The notes below the pieces were generated by a model. The model saw nothing but the letters and a program-made list of their open reading frames with translations. It had not been told where the DNA came from and searched no databases. From Zygnema circumcarinatum (Eukaryota > Streptophyta > Zygnematophyceae > Zygnematales > Zygnemataceae), in the NCBI GenBank assembly GCA_037447605.1, contig CM074804.1, positions 8,412,374-8,458,622 on the forward strand: a DNA stretch of 46,249 nt, written 5' to 3'. Positions 1 through 9,994 of the stretch are shown here, one piece after another (within the stretch, counting starts at the first letter, position 1; every line of letters begins with the position of its first letter). Position numbers and translations under genes: made by a program.

Positions 1-245
1 AGAGAGGGAGGGAGGGAGGAAGAAAGGGGATAGAAAGTGGTAGGGAGGGAAGGAGGACAAGCGGTAGAGGAGAAGGTAGAGGAGGGAGGGAGGGAGGTAG
101 GAAGAGAGGAGATGGCGGGAGGGATGGAGGGAGGGGAGGGAGGACGAGAGGGGCGGAGGAAGGGAAGGGAGGGCGGAAGGACGGAGAGGGGAGGGAGGGA
201 GGGAACAAGAGATGCGCGAGCAAGAGAGGAGAATTGAGAGGGGAG
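1..245 (+). repeat. Purine-only (GGGA/GAGG) tract
   Basis: Almost pure A/G sequence, presumably inside a KEA intron. The apparent open frame at 37-237 is a by-product of the absence of T and is not a gene. Confidence 0.8.
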
Positions 246-371
246 GAGTGAGGGGGTGAGGTAGAGAGGTGAGCAGGGAATTAGTAAACGACATGACAAG
301 GGAGACATGCTGGGAGAGTATGTTGGGCCTTCTTGACTACTGAATTGAAACCCATCGTGTTGGTGTGACAG

Positions 372-1404
372 GTGGTCCCGGAGACTTTGGAGCCGAACTT
401 ACAACTGGCAGCGGCTGTGCTCGCGCAGGTCTGTTCCGACTCAATTATAGCTATCGTTTCCTGGCAATCCTTTCCATTTTTTTTTTTTTTTTTCCATTTT
501 TTTCCTTTCCTTTTCTTTTCCTTTTTTTCATTTTTTTTTACTTTCTTTTCTACGGTTCCTTGAGGGTTTCAGGGTCCAGAAAAAGAAACTGGCGAGGCGA
601 AAGTTGCGAAGACTAGATTGACTAGCTCTTTTTGGTTGTGACGTGACAGGTGAAGCTACCAGCACAGGTGATAGCAGCGGCCATTGATGAGTTCAGGATT
701 CGACATCTCTCAGAGCTAACGGAGGTAATTTGCTGTTGTCGTGCGGAATGCCTCCAACACTTCCTGCTCTCTCTTCCCCTGTCCTCTTGTCCTCCACTCG
801 ACCCACCTCTCTCCTCCCCCTCTCCTCTGTCGCATTCCCTCGCCATCTCTATTCATCCTTTTTTTCCTCTCCCCTCCTGTCGCACTTTTCCTTCCTCTCT
901 CCTCCCCTCTCTCCTCCCTCGTCTTCCTACAACTCTCCCTTTTCGTTTACTCCCGGCCCGCCTCCCCCCCCCCCCACCCCCCACCTTCGCCACCTTCCCC
1001 CTCCCCCTTTCTTTCCTCTCCCCTTCCCCCTCTCCCTTGTAGCCTTTCCTCTCTCTTTCTCTCTCGTCCAGTTTCCGATCCACTCCCCTCCTCACCTTCC
1101 CTCTCCTCCTCGCACTTCCCTCTCTCCGCTTTCTCTCGTCACCAATCCAGGGTGGCATTTTCTTACTACGTTGATCCTTAGCCTCCTGCAGCTTTCCGCC
1201 ATCAGTGGCTCCTCTCTCGGTTACGGCTTCTCCCGCCTCCTCACACAGAAAAAGGAAGGGGCGGCGGCACCCCAAAGTTCAAAGGCCAAGGCTAGAGAGG
1301 AGAGTCGGTCTGAGGGCCACCTGAAAGCGCCTCCCTCTTCCTCTCCTCCCTCTGAACCGGAGACCTCGCCTTCTCTGTCACAGACCACAGATGCTTTACT
1401 GTAA
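372..1404 (+). CDS. KEA: KEA1/2-type K+/H+ antiporter, last three exons (5' part outside window)
   Basis: K+ efflux antiporters of the CPA2 family exchange K+ for H+ at the chloroplast inner envelope. Only the soluble C-terminal tail is here. Exons that join in frame are 372-428, 650-724 and 1192-1404 (TAA 1402-1404), all with AG/GT borders. Exon 1 reads VVPETLEPNLQLAAAVLAQ, exon 2 VKLPAQVIAAAIDEF followed by RIRHLSELTE, and exon 3 begins LSAISGSSLGYGFSR. As I remember them, plant KEA1/KEA2 C-termini carry an AVLAQ.KLP...I...I.EFR.RHLSELTEL...SGSSLGYG.SR tail of this kind. The last 50 or so residues (KEGAAAPQ...) are low-complexity and specific to this gene. The ion-transport domain and the RCK/KTN domain must lie upstream of position 1. 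No further exon is visible in 1-371. The family call is firm; KEA1 versus KEA2 is not resolved. Confidence 0.85.
770..1140 (+). repeat. Long CT-rich tract filling KEA intron
   Basis: Most of the 467-bp intron 725-1191 is CT-rich with short C runs and TCTC motifs. It leads towards the 3' splice site, so it also acts as a very long polypyrimidine tract. The open frames across it are composition artefacts. Confidence 0.7.
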
Positions 1405-1472
1405 CTGGTCAAACGTTTACATGCTCCTCCGTTATAGCTTGCCTCGGCATCGTAGGCTCCGGACATGTAAAA

Positions 1473-1478
1473 AATAAA
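1473..1478 (+). terminator. Possible polyadenylation signal of the KEA gene
   Basis: AATAAA lies about 70 nt after the KEA stop codon, a normal plant distance. Only the hexamer supports it. Confidence 0.35.
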
Positions 1479-1616
1479 GGGTATTCCATGGCCGCAGAAG
1501 AAACAGTAATCAGTGGTAATGTTAATGAAAAGGGCATGGCAAAAAATGAAGGCATTTTCTACGTTCCCACGAAAACAAACCGAGCTTGCTTAAGACTGAA
1601 GCCGGGTAGGGGAGAG

Positions 1617-1902
1617 GGCCCTCCAGCCACACCTTTGTACCATCTGCTGCGTTACATCACCTTTGTACGACAACTTTCAAACAAGGGTTCCACAGTTTCA
1701 CGGCATTTAGACGATGTGTTTGTTATAAATGTCCTCTCGGTACGCTCTATCCTCGTTTTAAACGTTTCTACACTTTCATCTTAACAAAAATGTTTAGTTG
1801 AGATAATGAATGCACCATCCATATATATCCAATGACTCAAAAGCAAAAATAGAAGCTCACAACGATAAGATGCGTGCACATCAATACGACGCGAGACACA
1901 AT
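1617..1902 (+). repeat. Left arm of a large inverted repeat pair
   Basis: The arm runs from GGCCCTCCAGCC to GAGACACAAT. It matches the reverse complement of 5676-5973 base for base at about 95%, with one 12-bp indel (a short duplication of GAGATAAGATGC in the right arm). Homology stops sharply at both ends. I see no target-site duplication at the outer ends and no transposase between the arms. It may be one non-autonomous element with long terminal inverted repeats, or two copies of a dispersed repeat in opposite orientation. Confidence 0.9.
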
Positions 1903-1974
1903 ACCGCTTTATATCGCGTCAGTTCCAGAATCGCCCCTCCGCCAAGCTGCCCCCAAATCGAAGAATTTACATTA

Positions 1975-1994
1975 ACGTGGCGCCTATTCATTGG
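1975..1994 (-). promoter_or_regulatory. ERSE-type element (CCAAT-N9-CCACGT on minus strand)
   Basis: On the plus strand it reads ACGTGG, nine bases, ATTGG. This is the exact spacing of the ER-stress response element. It lies 73 bp inside the left inverted-repeat arm, in a GC-rich, promoter-like stretch that also has G-box cores at 2370 and 2669 and a GATTGG at 2086. The nearest gene candidate downstream begins about 1.8 kb away. Confidence 0.6.
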
Positions 1995-2740
1995 TCACGG
2001 TACCACTGCTCTGTGTCTCTACCCTCGCCTCCGTGCGCTTACCGCGTCCCGCACACGTGCGCCTGCCATCGCTGGACGCCCCTCTGATTGGCTGCGCGCA
2101 ACTTCGATCCTCGTCTTCGTGGCGCGTCTAGCGACTGTAACGTCACGCCCCTGAGTTCGAGCACGTATTGATTTTTGCAGTCGGCCCGCAGGTGCGAGTT
2201 CTTCTGTGTGCGCCGCGTGGCGACGACTGTGGTCCCAGCGAGGCAAAATCTTCTTACGCGTCGGCCGTCGATGTCAATCGGATTATTACACACCGTCAGA
2301 TCAGCCGTTAATAAAACACTGCTGATGTCAGCCGCCCGCTCGTCGTGGGACCACCGCTTAGCCGTGACGCCACGTGGAGTCCTCGCTAGACCTGCCGCCC
2401 CCTCTGCCAGGTGACACTTGTCGGCACCTGTGATATGGTCGTCGCACTACAGTATACGGACGGCCCGGACCGCCCGTTGACCAAATTTGATATCTCGTGG
2501 CGTTCTTTTAGTCGTCCGATCTCTGACATTGCCGTTCGGGCCTGCACGCGCGCCCCCACCGACCAGGCGACCACAAAGCGCCGGCGCGCAGAATGAAAAT
2601 GCCTGGTCATCGGCCAATCACAGGCCACCGTTGTATCGGTGCGCTTTGGCGGTTCGGAATGCACACTGCCACGTGGCGCTTGGCCTCGCCAAAAACGCGG
2701 TCCCACCGGTCGAATGAATGCTTCACAGATCGGACCGTTA

Positions 2741-2896
2741 GACAAACCAGTCGACTGGTTGGCAACCACTGGTTGCGGACCGAAACAACCATTCGACTGG
2801 TTGCCAACCAGTGGTATCCACTGGTTCCAAACCAGTCGACTGGTTGCCAACGAATGCCGCCGGATCGAAACAACCATTCGACTGGTTTGGAACCAG
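2741..2896. repeat. Array of overlapping short palindromes, copy A
   Basis: AACCAGT and ACTGGTT half-sites alternate in opposite orientation every 10 bp or so. Perfect or near-perfect palindromes overlap each other: 2745-2760 (AACCAGTCGACTGGTT), 2796-2812, 2808-2824, 2820-2836 and 2830-2845. The block shares long stretches with 3357-3560, including GGTTGCGGACCGAAACAACC. Confidence 0.9.
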
Positions 2897-2898
2897 TA

Positions 2899-3055
2899 GG
2901 GCGTGTCAGACTTAAAAAATTTCAGTACGCGTGTTCGTAAGTTTGACATCAGAACAAGTACTCCAGTATAATCGCGATCCTCCTGCGGCGGAGTACTTTC
3001 GTAACCTTTTTTTTCGTAACGCTTTTCGTAAGATTTTGTTAAGTCTGACACCCCC
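2899..3055. mobile_element. Small MITE-like element with TA flanks
   Basis: A 157-bp element ends in 17-bp terminal inverted repeats: GGGCGTGTCAGACTTAA at the left and its complement with one mismatch at the right (TTAAGTCTGACACCCCC). TA dinucleotides flank both ends (2897-2898 and 3056-3057), as expected for a Tc1/mariner (Stowaway-type) target duplication. It has no coding capacity. It sits inside the palindrome array, so it arrived after the array formed. Confidence 0.7.
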
Positions 3056-3217
3056 TAGTGGCGCAGGACTGAAACAACCATTCGACTGGTTCGGAACCAG
3101 TGATCCAATGGTTGGCAACCATTGAATTTCTGAAATTATGCCTTTTTGCAAAAATGGGTCGTATGTGTTTTTTGGTGGGTTGCCAACCGTTGACAACTAG
3201 TGTAACAAGCCTGATGC

Positions 3218-3245
3218 GTACAGATGCGTACGGATGCGTACAACC
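3218..3245 (+). repeat. Three tandem decamers GATGCGTACR
   Basis: About two and a half to three direct copies of GATGCGTACA/G lie between the two large palindrome blocks. Confidence 0.7.
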
Positions 3246-3356
3246 AAGTCGTGTGATTGTACGGATATTTTGTACGGCCGAGCCGTAATAGTTTTCTCCG
3301 AAACGCCGACGGCATTTTGGTAGCTGTAGCGTTCAGTTTGCTACAACTAGTGATTT

Positions 3357-3560
3357 AATGGTTGCCAACCATTTGATTTAATGGATATAACCATTCGACT
3401 GGTTGCCAACCAGTGGCATCCACTGGTTCCAAACCAGTCGACTGGTTGCCAACCAGTGGTTGCGGACCGAAACAACCATTCGACTGGTTGGCAACCAGTA
3501 GACGTCCAACCATTGCCATCCAATGGTTGTCCAATGGTTGCCGATCCACTGGTCCGAACT
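3357..3560. repeat. Array of overlapping short palindromes, copy B
   Basis: Same half-site grammar as copy A (ACTGGTTGCCAACCAGT, CCAGTGGCATCCACTGG, ACTGGTTCCAAACCAGT). It changes towards its right end into CCAATGGTT/AACCATTG half-sites. A shorter related block lies at 3065-3125. Confidence 0.9.
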
Positions 3561-3790
3561 GTGGAATGCTTACCGACATTTGTGGCGTTCGGGAAGCGGC
3601 CCGAAATGTTTTCGGCTTCCGTGTCAGTCCGCGATTGGGCGGCGAGGGAGGACCTTTCCGGTCCTCCCTCGCCGCGAGTACGAGGTACGAGGTACAGTCA
3701 GCAGTCCTCATATTTTCCACCCTGTACAGTGCGTCCCCAAGAAATTCGCCCCGATTACGCCTCCTGCCCAGCATGCCGCCTCTCTCGCAG

Positions 3791-4780
3791 GGGCCGAGGA
3801 GGAGGAGGCAGCGCCAAGGAAGCGGCGGCTTCAGGAGGAGGAGGCGGGCGAGTGCGCCGAGAGGGAGGGGGAAAGAGGCAGCGTCGTCAAGCGCCTCCGC
3901 ATGGCGTCGCCTGCTGCGCCCGTCCCCTTCTCTCCCGCTCCCTTCTTCCGCCTGCGAGGCTCCACCTCGGAAGAAGCCGACGCAGACGCAGGCAAGTTGA
4001 AGACTGCGGAGGAGATTGGAGCTGCGGAGGCGAGTTTTCGGAATGTTGGTGTTGGTTTTGCTTTTGGATACGGCAGGGAGACCGAGAGTGTTTGTGAAGT
4101 TCCTCGCTCTCCCCTCCCTAGAGTGGGAGTGAGGGAGAGGATAGTAAGGTTTATGATAGGGGGGAAGGTGAAGGTCCCAGGAAAGGGGGACAGTGACAAC
4201 GAATCCGGGGAGGAAATGGAAGTAGAGAGAGTGAGAGGGGCGAAGAGACAGCGGAGGGGGGATGAAGACAATGAGAAGGAATATTCAATGCTCGGTAATG
4301 GAGTGAGAGGGAAACGCGCGAGGGAGGGAGAGGAGAAGGACGACGTCGCCCTCTTGGGAGAGCGCGGAAAGGTGAGGGGAGGTCATTCTCAAACCAAAAA
4401 AATTTGAATTTATTCGTTTGCTGTATCTTGTTTCGTTTTCTTCTTCTGCCCTTCTTGTTTATCCTGTCCTGTTTATTTTCTCTGTTGTTTGTTTGTTTTT
4501 TTCTTTTTTTTTCTTAATATCCGTTTTCCTGTTTGGTTGTCCCGGGCAGTATTCCAAGTACGTGTACGACTGCCGGGCAAAGGGTCAAAAAGAGACGATG
4601 AAGAAAAGGGGCTCTCTCCCTCGCGACCCCTCCGCCCGTCCGAGGAGGGCCTCTCCCACTCGCTCTGTGGAAACACACATCGGACAAATGCAGGGTCCGG
4701 GAGGAGGTCCGGCTGAAACCCTCATGGGAAAGTACTTCCGTTTCTTCCGGTATGTAACCGGGGGGGCGTTTGGCATTTGA
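3791..4780 (+). CDS. Orphan gene candidate, function unknown (two exons, borders uncertain)
   Basis: An open frame with protein-like, charged composition runs from about 3791 (after CTCGCAG) or from ATG 3901 (MASPAAPVPF) to a donor at 4371 (AAAG|GTGAGG). The acceptor GGGCAG at 4552 continues in frame (YSKYVYDCRAKGQKE) to TGA 4778-4780. Segments are rich in E, K and R (KRQRRGDEDNEKEY), so a nuclear protein is conceivable. I recognise no domain. A second frame has its own ATG at 3773, and a third short open stretch (4777-5040) may belong to a further exon. An AATAAA occurs near 5307. It lies between the two inverted-repeat arms, so it could be captured or decayed sequence. Transcript evidence would be needed to accept it. 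Confidence 0.3.
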
Positions 4781-4975
4781 TGTGCGGAAATGCCACGAGT
4801 TTGGGAAGGAAGGTGGAGGCGGTGAGCGTTGCGGAGCGAGTGCTGGAGGAAGCCGCTGCCGTCGCAGCCATTCGCTGTTGGCCGGAGCCCCCCCCCGCGG
4901 CCACAGCGGTGTACAGACAGGCGGTTGAGGCAGTTGTTGGATTTTTGCATTCGTTTTTTATTCTTTGTCTATGTC

Positions 4976-5048
4976 AGTTGCAGTTCAGTCTCAATTGCAG
5001 TTCCAGTTCCAGTTTTAGTTTCAGTTCCGGGTTCAGTTAGTTCAGTTT
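4976..5048 (+). repeat. Degenerate CAGTT repeat
   Basis: About ten imperfect CAGTT(N) units follow one another (GTTGCAGTTCAGTCTC...). A similar stretch follows the CHLG gene at 13019-13085. Confidence 0.7.
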
Positions 5049-5675
5049 GGTGAATAATGAGTGCGATTTTTTACATTATCATGATTGCAGTTTCCATCGT
5101 TATTTAGTTTCAAAGTGCAGTTCAAGAGTGTAACTGAACGTGGAACTGGCTGACCAGTGACCAGCATTTCAGTGAGATGGTAGTTTAGCAGCGTCATCCT
5201 CAACGAGGACAAGTCTGTTCTATTTTTTTTTTTTTTTCATAAGATCGGAGTTTGGAAACTCAACAAGTGTTGCGCAAACAGATGAACTCGTTGTGTAAAA
5301 CCATCAATAAAGCAGGGATTTCCATGAACTGATGAGGACGACCTTGGCTGTTGTTTTAGCATTTACCAGTTTTCTCTGTAAGTGAAGATGGCGGTGGCTC
5401 GGCCCTAACTGCAAATATGTGATGAATCGCGAATGGCATGTATGTGACTGAGTGACTGACTGCATCCCTCCCTGCGTGAGAGAGAGCATCAACGAGAGTA
5501 CCGTACCTGCCATCAGGCCCCCCTCTCCTCTCCTCTCCTCTGGGGTCCAACCTCCTCCCAGCATGGACTGGACTCCGCTGCATTATTAGGTTGCCGGCTA
5601 TCCTTCTCCCTCTCATCTCTCGTCATATCAATGTGCCGCCTTTGTCGTAGATTCCGAGACATCGATGCGCCCCCC

Positions 5676-5973
5676 ATTGTGTCTCGCGTCGTATTGATGT
5701 GCACGCATCTTATCTCGCATCTTATCGTTGAGAGCTTCTACTTTTGCTTTTGAGTCATTGGGTATATATGGATGGTGCATTCATTATCTCAACTAAACAT
5801 TTTTGTTAAGACGAAAGCGTATAAACGTTTAAAACGAGGAAAGAGCGTACCGAGAGGACATATAGAGCAAACACATCGTCTAAAAGCCGTCAAACTGTGG
5901 AACCCTTGTTTGAAAGTTGTCGTAAAAAGGTGATATAACGCAGCAGATGGTACAAAGGTGTGGCTGGAGGGCC
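5676..5973 (-). repeat. Right arm of the large inverted repeat pair
   Basis: Reverse-complement partner of 1617-1902. The two arms enclose about 3.8 kb holding the palindrome arrays, a MITE-like element and an orphan gene candidate. The outer end abuts a tandem foldback repeat at 5977. Confidence 0.9.
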
Positions 5974-5976
5974 ATT

Positions 5977-6126
5977 GCAACCATTGGACTATTGATTCCC
6001 GTCCCATCCAACCATTGCCAATGGTTGGAACCAGTGAGTAGCTACCCAGCCAACCATCATTGCCGATAACTGCAACCATTGGACCATTGATTCCTGCCCC
6101 ACCCAACCATTGTATTCAATGGTTGG
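5977..6126 (+). repeat. Two tandem copies of a foldback unit
   Basis: Unit 1 (5977-6028) and unit 2 (6072-6126) both start GCAACCATTGGACYATTGATTC and both end in a hairpin AACCATTG-NNN-CAATGGTT. They adjoin the right arm of the large inverted repeat and lead into the CHLG promoter. A related CCATTGG/CCAATGG stretch continues to about 6190. Confidence 0.8.
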
Positions 6127-6315
6127 CTGGATCCGGAACCAACCGCTTGCAAATCGCGACCATTCCATTGGTTGATCCAACCCATGGTCCGTCCAGCCCT
6201 TGGCCCGAAAATGTTTTTGACTGCCCTGATCGCGAAGCAAACGTCCGTGATTGGTTGAGAGTTGGCCGGGCAGCTCAAGTTTGGTTCGCGGCAGCCATAA
6301 AATGTTATTTGTTGG

Positions 6316-6367
6316 CCAACGACTGATCGCCACGTGTACGATGGCACACGTGGTATATTCCTATTGG
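6316..6367. promoter_or_regulatory. CHLG promoter: double G-box with ERSE dyad
   Basis: ACGTGG-N9-ATTGG at 6348-6367 is an exact ERSE-type element. Facing it at 6316-6335 is CCAAC-N9-CCACGT, one base off the same consensus. The two CCACGT cores are 12 bp apart and form the inverted repeat CCACGTGT-N8-ACACGTGG (6330-6353). It ends 347 bp before the CHLG start codon. G-boxes bind bZIP and bHLH (for example HY5/PIF-type) factors in plants, and CCAAT binds NF-Y. Further ATTGG boxes lie at 6403 and 6488, and a CT-rich stretch (6600-6695) is the likely 5' UTR. Confidence 0.65.
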
Positions 6368-6713
6368 ATTTGGCTTCAGTTTTGTCCACATGTCACTCTT
6401 CCATTGGTAGTTGCTCGTTTATTTTAGCACAGTTTACTCCGTGTGGCGCCTGGGCCCTTAGCCCTATCTCAAGCTCTCCACATCCCCATTGGATATTGTG
6501 AATCCTGTTGCTATCGCTCCCCCCTCTGCTCACAGCTCTCCTGTCTTTGCTCTTTTGCTCAGGCATCATCACCCATATCTTCATCAGGCATTTTACTCTT
6601 TCCTTTCCTCTCCTCTCCTCTCCTCTCTCCTCTCTCCCTTTGTACTATCTTCCTTCTCTGTCTCTCTGTCTCTCTGTCTCGCTCTGTCTCTCTAGAGTTC
6701 CATTTTTCTCAGG

Positions 6714-9700
6714 ATGATGAGTGCTCTTGTAAGCCCGTGTTTGAAGGAAGCAACTGCAGCATTGGGAGCAGCGAATGTTTACTCTAAGGACGCCTCTTCC
6801 TCTTCCTGCAAGCGCAGCATTTCTGCTTCCGCTCGGCCAGCTGTGATCGCTTCCTTGGAGTCGCCTGCACGTGGGACTGCCCTTCAGGCTTCCTGGGAAT
6901 GGAGGCACCGCTCAGTCAGCGGCGCTCTTTGGAGAGAGCTTGCTACCTGTACGGCGCAGCAGGGTTTCCATGCAGTTAGAGGTGACAGCTGCGTTGCTGC
7001 TCCGTTGCAAATGTAGCCTGTAATGTAGCTCAGTTACTTTTGTTTTGGACATTGCCGAGATAAAGCTGGAAGGGTGATGGGGGAGAGGAAAAGATGGCGA
7101 GAGAGGGAGGGGGAGAGGGAGAGTTGGAAATTTTACCACCTTTTGGATGTTGTCAGAGTTAAAAAATTGGAGGAGATGTGGAAGGCAAGCAAATTGATGT
7201 CGCATAGTCATTTGCATTCTAATTCAATCATAATAGGTTTCTTTCTTGGTTAATGTGAAAGAATTCAAATGCGGAGGCTCTTTAAAATTTTCTTCAGTTC
7301 ACAGTAATGAATGTGGAACTCTTGCGTGCGATGGTTTGCGATTGCCGACTGAAAAGTAAGCAGCGAAGCGTTTCTTTCTTTTAGTTTTGGAAGGCGCATT
7401 GAGTACCGTCATTATTTTTTTCAGTCATTTTCAATTGTGCATTCGCGATTTTTCTTGCATTTAATTCTCGGCTGACTCTGTATTCATTGTACAACTGTGT
7501 TGCGAGCAGGAAAGAGAGCTTCGATCGTCGCGGAAGTGGGGACTGAAGACGGTAAACTACAGTGAAGGACTTGCTTTGGAAGGATAGCAGAACTGCAACT
7601 GAACTGAACAACAACAAGTGAACTGATCAGTTTATATAAAAAATTGTAAATAAAGTTCTTGGCATTAACGCATATTGATTTTGAGATTGGGGTCCACCGT
7701 ATCCCCCACTTTTTGGCCATCATTATCAGAGCAGGCACCAACTTGTTTTATGAAAGAGCAGGCACTACATATTTTCTTGGCATAAATAGGGCACTGTCTG
7801 TCCTTATACAATCTCTCGAGTGCTCTTTATCTCTTCTTTATCTTGTTTCACTTGAACTCGAACTATCATGTTAACTTCTGCTTGCATTATTCTAGTGGAT
7901 GTAGTGATATTGGTCGCCGCTTGGAAATGGATGTAAAGAGAAACAAACGTGCAGGATTGGAGAGCCTCTTAGAGGCCGAGCCTGCTTGACTTTTTTTTTT
8001 CCTTCTCTACTCGGTTCGCCTTGTCTGGCGCATCTTGCCTGCCTGCAGCTAAAACTCCATCAACTCCAACAAACGCTGCTGGCGATCAGAAGGCAGAGCG
8101 ATCAAAGGCAGCACAGCTTCTTGGTATTCGTGGTGGCGTTCGAGAAACTGTGAGTCTTAGGACTTTGCTTCTTGATGTTTTGAAGGTTTTTAGTTTTTGT
8201 AAGTATATACCCAACGAGTGCCTGACAGATGCCTGTACATCTTATAAAGAAGAGAAACGAGCGTTTTCAAATGCTGGGGGAGGAGAGGAAGTTGACTTAA
8301 AATCTGTCCGTACATTGAGACGTCGCCTCCTCCCAAATTATGCACTATGCATGAATTGCTTTGTCCATCTTCCTTTCTGATGTTTCTTACGTTTCTTCTT
8401 CGTATTGGAGACGGTTCTGGCTTACTTAAGTTTAGCCCATTCTTCTCTTTCGAATGGCAGGATATATGGAAAATCCGCCTGCAACTCACTAAACCTGTGA
8501 CATGGGTGCCGCTCATTTGGGGAGTTCTCTGTGGAGCTGCAGCTTCAGGTCAGCATGCAAACTCCAATGTGTACTTTAACGAGAGTTTTTAGAGTTCACG
8601 ATGAGTACATGGACCTGCATGCGGGCATTTCATGCATGTTCTTAATAGTAATGTTTGGAATCAAGATTTTCTCGTTTGTTTGTTACAGGCAATTTTGAAT
8701 GGACGCCAGAGTGTGTGGCTAAGTCCATTGCATGTATGTTTTTATCGGGACCTCTCCTCACAGGGTATACTCAGGTGCCAATCTGTGAGCCTTGGGCTTT
8801 TTGGGGCTTAAGCGATAAAAGGTAGAAATTGGGAGCTGAAGTCTGAATAGTTGGAGGTCCTACACGTTCCAATTTTATTGCCTGAAAGTTTCCTTAAGCT
8901 TCTAGCTGTTAGTTGACCGATTATGCTTAATAAGTTGTTCACTTGCTCTGAGCCAGTAAAAGGATGGTCAGATCTTTGTTGTAGATAAACAAACGGAAGG
9001 GAAGAGTTTGCGAGCCTGCGAGGCGGAGGACTAGAACATAATACTTTTTACGAAATGGAAGTTTTGCGTAACTGTTGACACAAATCTGAGGCTGGTTTCA
9101 AGATGATTCCACTCAATTTTCCCTGTCAAAGTGCTCTTAAGATCTAACATTTCATTAACATCAATATTTCTGCGGGCTCACTGTGCCCATTTGTTTCAAT
9201 CTTGAAGTAGACTATGAATGATTGGTACGATCGGGAAATTGATGCCATTAACGAACCAGATCGGCCCATTCCATCGGGCGCCATTGCGGAAGGAGATGTG
9301 AGCCCTCTGCTCCGCTTGTACTAGTGGTTTTTTTGGGTGCTCATTCTCAACTTCTCATCCTTAGTATATTGCGTTCAATCCACTTTAGAGTTTGCTTCTC
9401 CATGCTGGGAATCATACCCATGCTGGGTTGCATGCAGACAGAACTTTCGGACTACATAGTTCCCGCTTGTATGCATACAATGGTCGACCAATTTGGGTGC
9501 TAATGCAAGTGCTCTGTAGTATTTGCCTTCTCTTTCCAACTACCTAGATGTTTATGGGCATTTCTCTACTGGTTTACTCTTAAAGGAATAGTTAACTTCA
9601 TCGTCTTTTTGTTTAATGAATTTGACGTTTTTGGCTTCTGGATGTGCATCAGGTGATTGCTCAAATCTGGATCCTCCTATTCGCAGGGCTTGGCCTCTCC

Positions 9701-9942
9701 TACGCACTTGATCTTTGGGTAAGCTCTTACAACTTTGAACATGAACCAAAGCAGAAGGTGGATATCTCCGGCAGCTTACTCAGCCTTGAAAAATTGCTGA
9801 AATTTTGAGCCCTCGAATTTTGACATCCATTTTTGGGGAAGAGACGTTTGTGAGCGGAACCAGAACACATGCGTCCACCCCTCGCACGACTCATAGAGAG
9901 GGAGTGCTAAGAAGAGATAGGTAGAGAGAGAGAGTGAGGGGG

Positions 9943-9994
<52 letters not shown>

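Noticed and set aside
37-237. 66-codon open frame in purine-only DNA
   Set aside because: No T means few stop codons; the product is only G, E, R and K. The same holds for similar frames in other GA/CT tracts (for example 3110, 35431, 44667, 45474).
3381-4097. 238-codon open frame starting in the palindrome array
   Set aside because: It begins inside repeats and overlaps a more protein-like frame; no splice or start evidence favours it.
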